Below are positions 60,067 to 64,000 of a stretch of 64,000 nucleotides of DNA, piece by piece; the first letter of the stretch is position 1, and the number at the start of each line of letters is the position of its first letter. A program made the position numbers and the translations under genes. Origin of the DNA: Flectonema sp. DT1601 (taxonomy: Eukaryota > Euglenozoa > Diplonemea > Diplonemida > Diplonemidae); the NCBI GenBank assembly GCA_964019425.1, contig OZ025823.1:682001-746000 (forward strand). The letters run 5' to 3'. The notes beneath the pieces were generated by a model. The model ran no database searches. It was not told the origin of the DNA and saw only the letters and a program-made list of their open reading frames with translations.

Positions 60067-61364
60067 AAATATTTGTTCTAAAAGTTGCTAAGTATCTCTC
60101 ACTTAGAAATTTTTTTATTTTTTTATTTTCAGCTCAATTAGCTACAAAGTGTTACTACTAAGTGTTTCTCACTTAGATTTTTTTTGTGCTTTTCAGCTCC
60201 TTAAAAGCTGCTAAGTATTTCTGCTAAGTGTTTCTCACTTAGAATCTTATTGTTATGTTCGTTTTCTATCCCTTCTCCTATCCCTTTTGTTCAAAAAAAG
60301 CGGGAGGAAATTCTCTCATTCACGCTAAGATGCACTCTGAACTTTGATTTTTTGATCTGAGTGTGAGGGAATGACCTGTTAGTGCATTGGGCATAGGCTG
60401 GGCTGCAGTTTAGATGTCTTAGGTGTTAATAAGGGGTTCCTCTTAGCATTTTTCTTTGTTCCCACCTTATGATTTTCTTGAAGAAAAAAAATAGAAGTCA
60501 TAATGGTGCTTCCCTCTGGAAGGGTTGTAAGCCATGGTGTCCAACTAAATTAAAGGACAAGTCTGGGATAATCCCTGCCAGAGGGGCGAGTATTCTACCA
60601 TGGTTGAAATACTCTGGCAACTGATCTTCAATTTTATGTTGTTTGTTAGCTGCTGGTGTATCCTGATCATGTGTTGATACTTGCATTTTTTTATTTGTAA
60701 TCTTCTATTACAATTCTCTTTCTGTTCTGGTCTGTTACTTCATTTGTCTTGTTTAACTTCAGTTATATCCATTTTACTTTTTATTGTTTCCCATCTACTT
60801 TTTATTTTCTATTAGTTCTGGTAAGAAACTCCTGGGCAGCAAGAAGGAAAGCAGTTTAGTACTTCTGGGTGTTTGGCATCACCCCCCATAGTGAGCAAGT
60901 ACAACAGGTAGCATTGGTAGTCTGTTGATCCTGAGTGATCCCAGCTACAGTTTTGTTTTTCTTTCTTTTTTTTAGAAGAAGATCAGGACATCCTAGCACT
61001 GCTGGATAGTTGCTGAATGCAGGGCCTGCCTGTGGCATTATAATAACAGGCTAAGTCATTTGTAGTTCATAGTTTACCTTTGATTTTATAACTTCACACA
61101 GGGTACTATGAACGATGAGAGATCCAGTGGGATCACTCAGGGTCTAGTAGAGACCACCAATGTTGTGCGTTGATAGGCAAGGTGACCAACCTTGACATTC
61201 TTTCTTTTCTCTCCTGTTGTGACAAACACAAAATACACACACAGCTTACAGTGTGTTCTTTGTGTATGTTTTCTTCAGGTGTGAGTAGTTTTTTTGTTCT
61301 TGCTCTTCAGGGAGGGCCTTAGCCAAAAGCTAACAGTCCAAATCTCACCTGGTAACTTAACTCA
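60067..61364 (-). repeat. Satellite, one subtype B copy abutting the LINE
   Basis: Begins at GAAATATTTG directly on the interrupted LINE frame; the shared word GAAATATTT is microhomology with LINE-like sequence. Joins the following C run through the same TTAACTCA/CTGAAGTTAA junction as in the main array. Confidence 0.94.
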
Positions 61365-64000
61365 CTGAAGTTAAACAAGACAAATGAAGTAACAGACCAG
61401 AACAGAAAGAGGATTGTAATAGAAGATTACAAATAAAAAAATGCAAGTATCAACACATAATCAAGATACACCAGCAGCTAACAAACAACATAAAATTGAA
61501 GATCAGTTGCCAGAGTATTTCAACCATGGTAGAATACTCGCCCCTCTGGCAGGGATTATCCCAGACTTGTCCTTTAATTTAGTTGGACACCATGGCTTAC
61601 AACCCTTCCAGAGGGAAGCACCATTATGACTTCTATTTTTTTTCTTCAAGAAAATCATAAGGTGGGAACAAAGAAAAAATGCTAAGAGGAACCCCCTATT
61701 AACACCTAAGACATCTAAACTGCAGCCCAGCCTATGCCCAATGCACTAACAGGTCATTCCCTCACACTCAGATCAAAAAATCAAAGTTCAGAGTGCATCT
61801 TAGCGTGAATGAGAGAATTTCCTCCCGCTTATTTTGAACAAAAGGGATAGGAGAAGGGATAGAAAACGAACATAAAAATAAAATTCTAAGTGAGAAACAC
61901 TTAGCAGAAACACTTAGCAGCTTTTAAGGAGCTGAAAAGCAAAAAAAAAATCTAAGTGAGAAACACTTAGTAGAAACAATTTGTAGCTAATTAAGCTGAA
62001 AATAAAAAAATAAAAAAAAAATTTCTAAGTGAGAAATACTTAGCAACTTTTAGAACAAATATTTCAGTAAATAACCTGTAATGATTAAACCATTACAAGT
62101 TTGATGCCAAAACTGACAAGGACTGAGTTGAATTTCCAGGTGAGATTTGGACTGTTAGCTTTTGGCTAAGGCCCTCCCTGAAGAGCAAGAACAAAAAAAC
62201 TACTCACACCTGAAGAAAACATACACAAAGAACACACTGTAAGCTGTGTGTGTATTTTGTGTTTGTCACAACAGGAGAGAAAAGAAAGAATGTCAAGGTT
62301 GGTCACCTTGCCTATCAACGCACAACATTGGTGGTCTCTACTAGACCCTGAGTGATCCCACTGGATCTCTCATCGTTCATAGTACCCTGTGTGAAGTTAT
62401 AAAATCAAAGGTAAACTATGAACTACAAATGACTTAGCCTGTTATTATAATGCCACAGGCAGGCCCTGCATTCAGCAACTATCCAGCAGTGCTTGGATGT
62501 CCTGATCTTCTTCTAAAAAAAAGAAAGAAAAACAAAACTGTAGCTGGGATCACTCAGGATCAACAGACTACCAATGCTACCTGTTGTACTTGCTCACTAT
62601 GGGGGGTGATGCCAAACACCCAGAAGTACTAAACTACTTTCCTTCTTGCTGCCCAGGGGTTTCTGACCAGAACTAATAGAAAATAAAAAGTAGATGGGAA
62701 ACAATAAAAAGTAAAATGGATATAACTGAAGTTAAACAAGACAAATGAAGTAACAGACCAGAACAGAAAGAGGATTGTAATAGAAGATTACAAATAAAAA
62801 AATGCAAGTATCAACACATAATCAAGATACACCAGCAGCTAACAAACAACATAAAATTGAAGATCAGTTGCCAGAGTATTTCAACCATGGTAGAATACTC
62901 GCCCCTCTGGCAGGGATTATCCCAGACTTGTCCTTTAATTTAGTTGGACACCATGGCTTACAACCCTTCCAGAGGGAAGCACCATTATGACTTCTATTTT
63001 TTTTCTTCAAGAAAATCATAAGGTGGGAACAAAGAAAAAATGCTAAGAGGAACCCCCTATTAACACCTAAGACATCTAAACTGCAGCCCAGCCTATGCCC
63101 AATGCACTAACAGGTCATTCCCTCACACTCAGATCAAAAAATCAAAGTTCAGAGTGCATCTTAGCGTGAATGAGAGAATTTCCTCCCGCTTATTTTGAAC
63201 AAAAGGGATAGGAGAAGGGATAGAAAACGAACATAAAAATAAAATTCTAAGTGAGAAACACTTAGCAGAAACACTTAGCAGCTTTTAAGGAGCTGAAAAG
63301 CAAAAAAAAAATCTAAGTGAGAAACACTTAGTAGAAACAATTTGTAGCTAATTAAGCTGAAAATAAAAAAATAAAAAAATTTCTAAGTGAGAAATACTTA
63401 GCAACTTTTAGAACAAATATTTCAGTAAATAACCTGTAATGATTAAACCATTACAAGTTTGATGCCAAAACTGACAAGGACTGAGTTGAATTTCCAGGTG
63501 AGATTTGGACTGTTAGCTTTTGGCTAAGGCCCTCCCTGAAGAGCAAGAACAAAAAAACTACTCACACCTGAAGAAAACATACACAAAGAACACACTGTAA
63601 GCTGTGTGTGTATTTTGTGTTTGTCACAACAGGAGAGAAAAGAAAGAATGTCAAGGTTGGTCACCTTGCCTATCAACGCACAACATTGGTGGTCTCTACT
63701 AGACCCTGAGTGATCCCACTGGATCTCTCATCGTTCATAGTACCCTGTGTGAAGTTATAAAATCAAAGGTAAACTATGAACTACAAATGACTTAGCCTGT
63801 TATTATAATGCCACAGGCAGGCCCTGCATTCAGCAACTATCCAGCAGTGCTTGGATGTCCTGATCTTCTTCTAAAAAAAAGAAAGAAAAACAAAACTGTA
63901 GCTGGGATCACTCAGGATCAACAGACTACCAATGCTACCTGTTGTACTTGCTCACTATGGGGGGTGATGCCAAACACCCAGAAGTACTAAACTACTTTCC
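61365..64000 (+). repeat. Satellite, subtype C copies running out of the window
   Basis: About 1.9 copies. The second copy has the 3-bp shorter poly-A tract seen only in copy 2 of the five-copy runs (blocks 6 and 10), so this is probably the start of another five-copy block. Confidence 0.94.

Noticed and set aside
2497-63990. Recurring 60- and 62-codon frames in every satellite copy
   Set aside because: They have low-complexity stretches, no domain and no sign of codon-level constraint beyond that of the surrounding unit; the whole repeat is conserved equally, so the frames come along with it.
2174-64000. Helitron or other rolling-circle element as source of the satellite
   Set aside because: Tandem arrays and hairpins would fit, but I see no TC start, no CTRR end at a defined boundary and no Rep/helicase gene.

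Overview
The window is eukaryotic nuclear DNA dominated by repeats. Three transposon-type coding regions are spread through satellite arrays and long poly-A/T tracts, and no bacterial operon structure is visible. I cannot name the organism. A Mutator-like (MULE) transposase, an R2/NeSL-type LINE with a restriction-like endonuclease, AT-rich spacers and splice-acceptor-like tracts fit a repeat-rich protist, early-branching opisthokont or invertebrate, and I found no ordinary host gene.

Layout. 1-2013: intact 664-codon transposase-like gene (minus). 2174-7329: head-to-tail array of a 1360-bp satellite (subtype A, about 3.8 copies). 7330-12156: a MULE transposase whose N-terminal part (7799-8842) and C-terminal part (about 11022-11899) are separated by 2.2 kb containing a tRNA-like locus, a 302-bp MITE and several hairpin-rich repeats. 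12157-50925: 38.8 kb of the same satellite in a higher-order array. Pairs of minus copies (subtype B, 1367 bp) alternate with runs of 2, 3 or 5 plus copies (subtype C, 1361 bp), with higher-order units of 5303, 6664 and 9383 bp. 50926-51640: an inverted copy of the sequence left of the array. 51440-53960: 19 copies of a ~110-148 bp three-hairpin repeat. 54167-55220: a 17-bp minisatellite, a diverged relic of the 1.36-kb satellite, and three copies of a ~212-bp repeat. 55711-60066: a long RLE-type LINE reading frame (minus) whose 5' end is cut off by more satellite. 60067-64000: satellite B then C, continuing out of the window.

The most unusual signals are: the orientation-locked higher-order satellite whose ends fall at nearly the same unit position; the density of perfect short inverted repeats in every repeat family; a hairpin motif with loop GACC and compensatory stem changes across three repeat contexts; an exact 62-bp-for-62-bp sequence swap at one array junction; and a ~560-residue coiled-coil-rich extension behind the LINE endonuclease. 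The near-identity of distant array blocks also means assembly error must be excluded before biology is inferred. All comparisons were made by eye.
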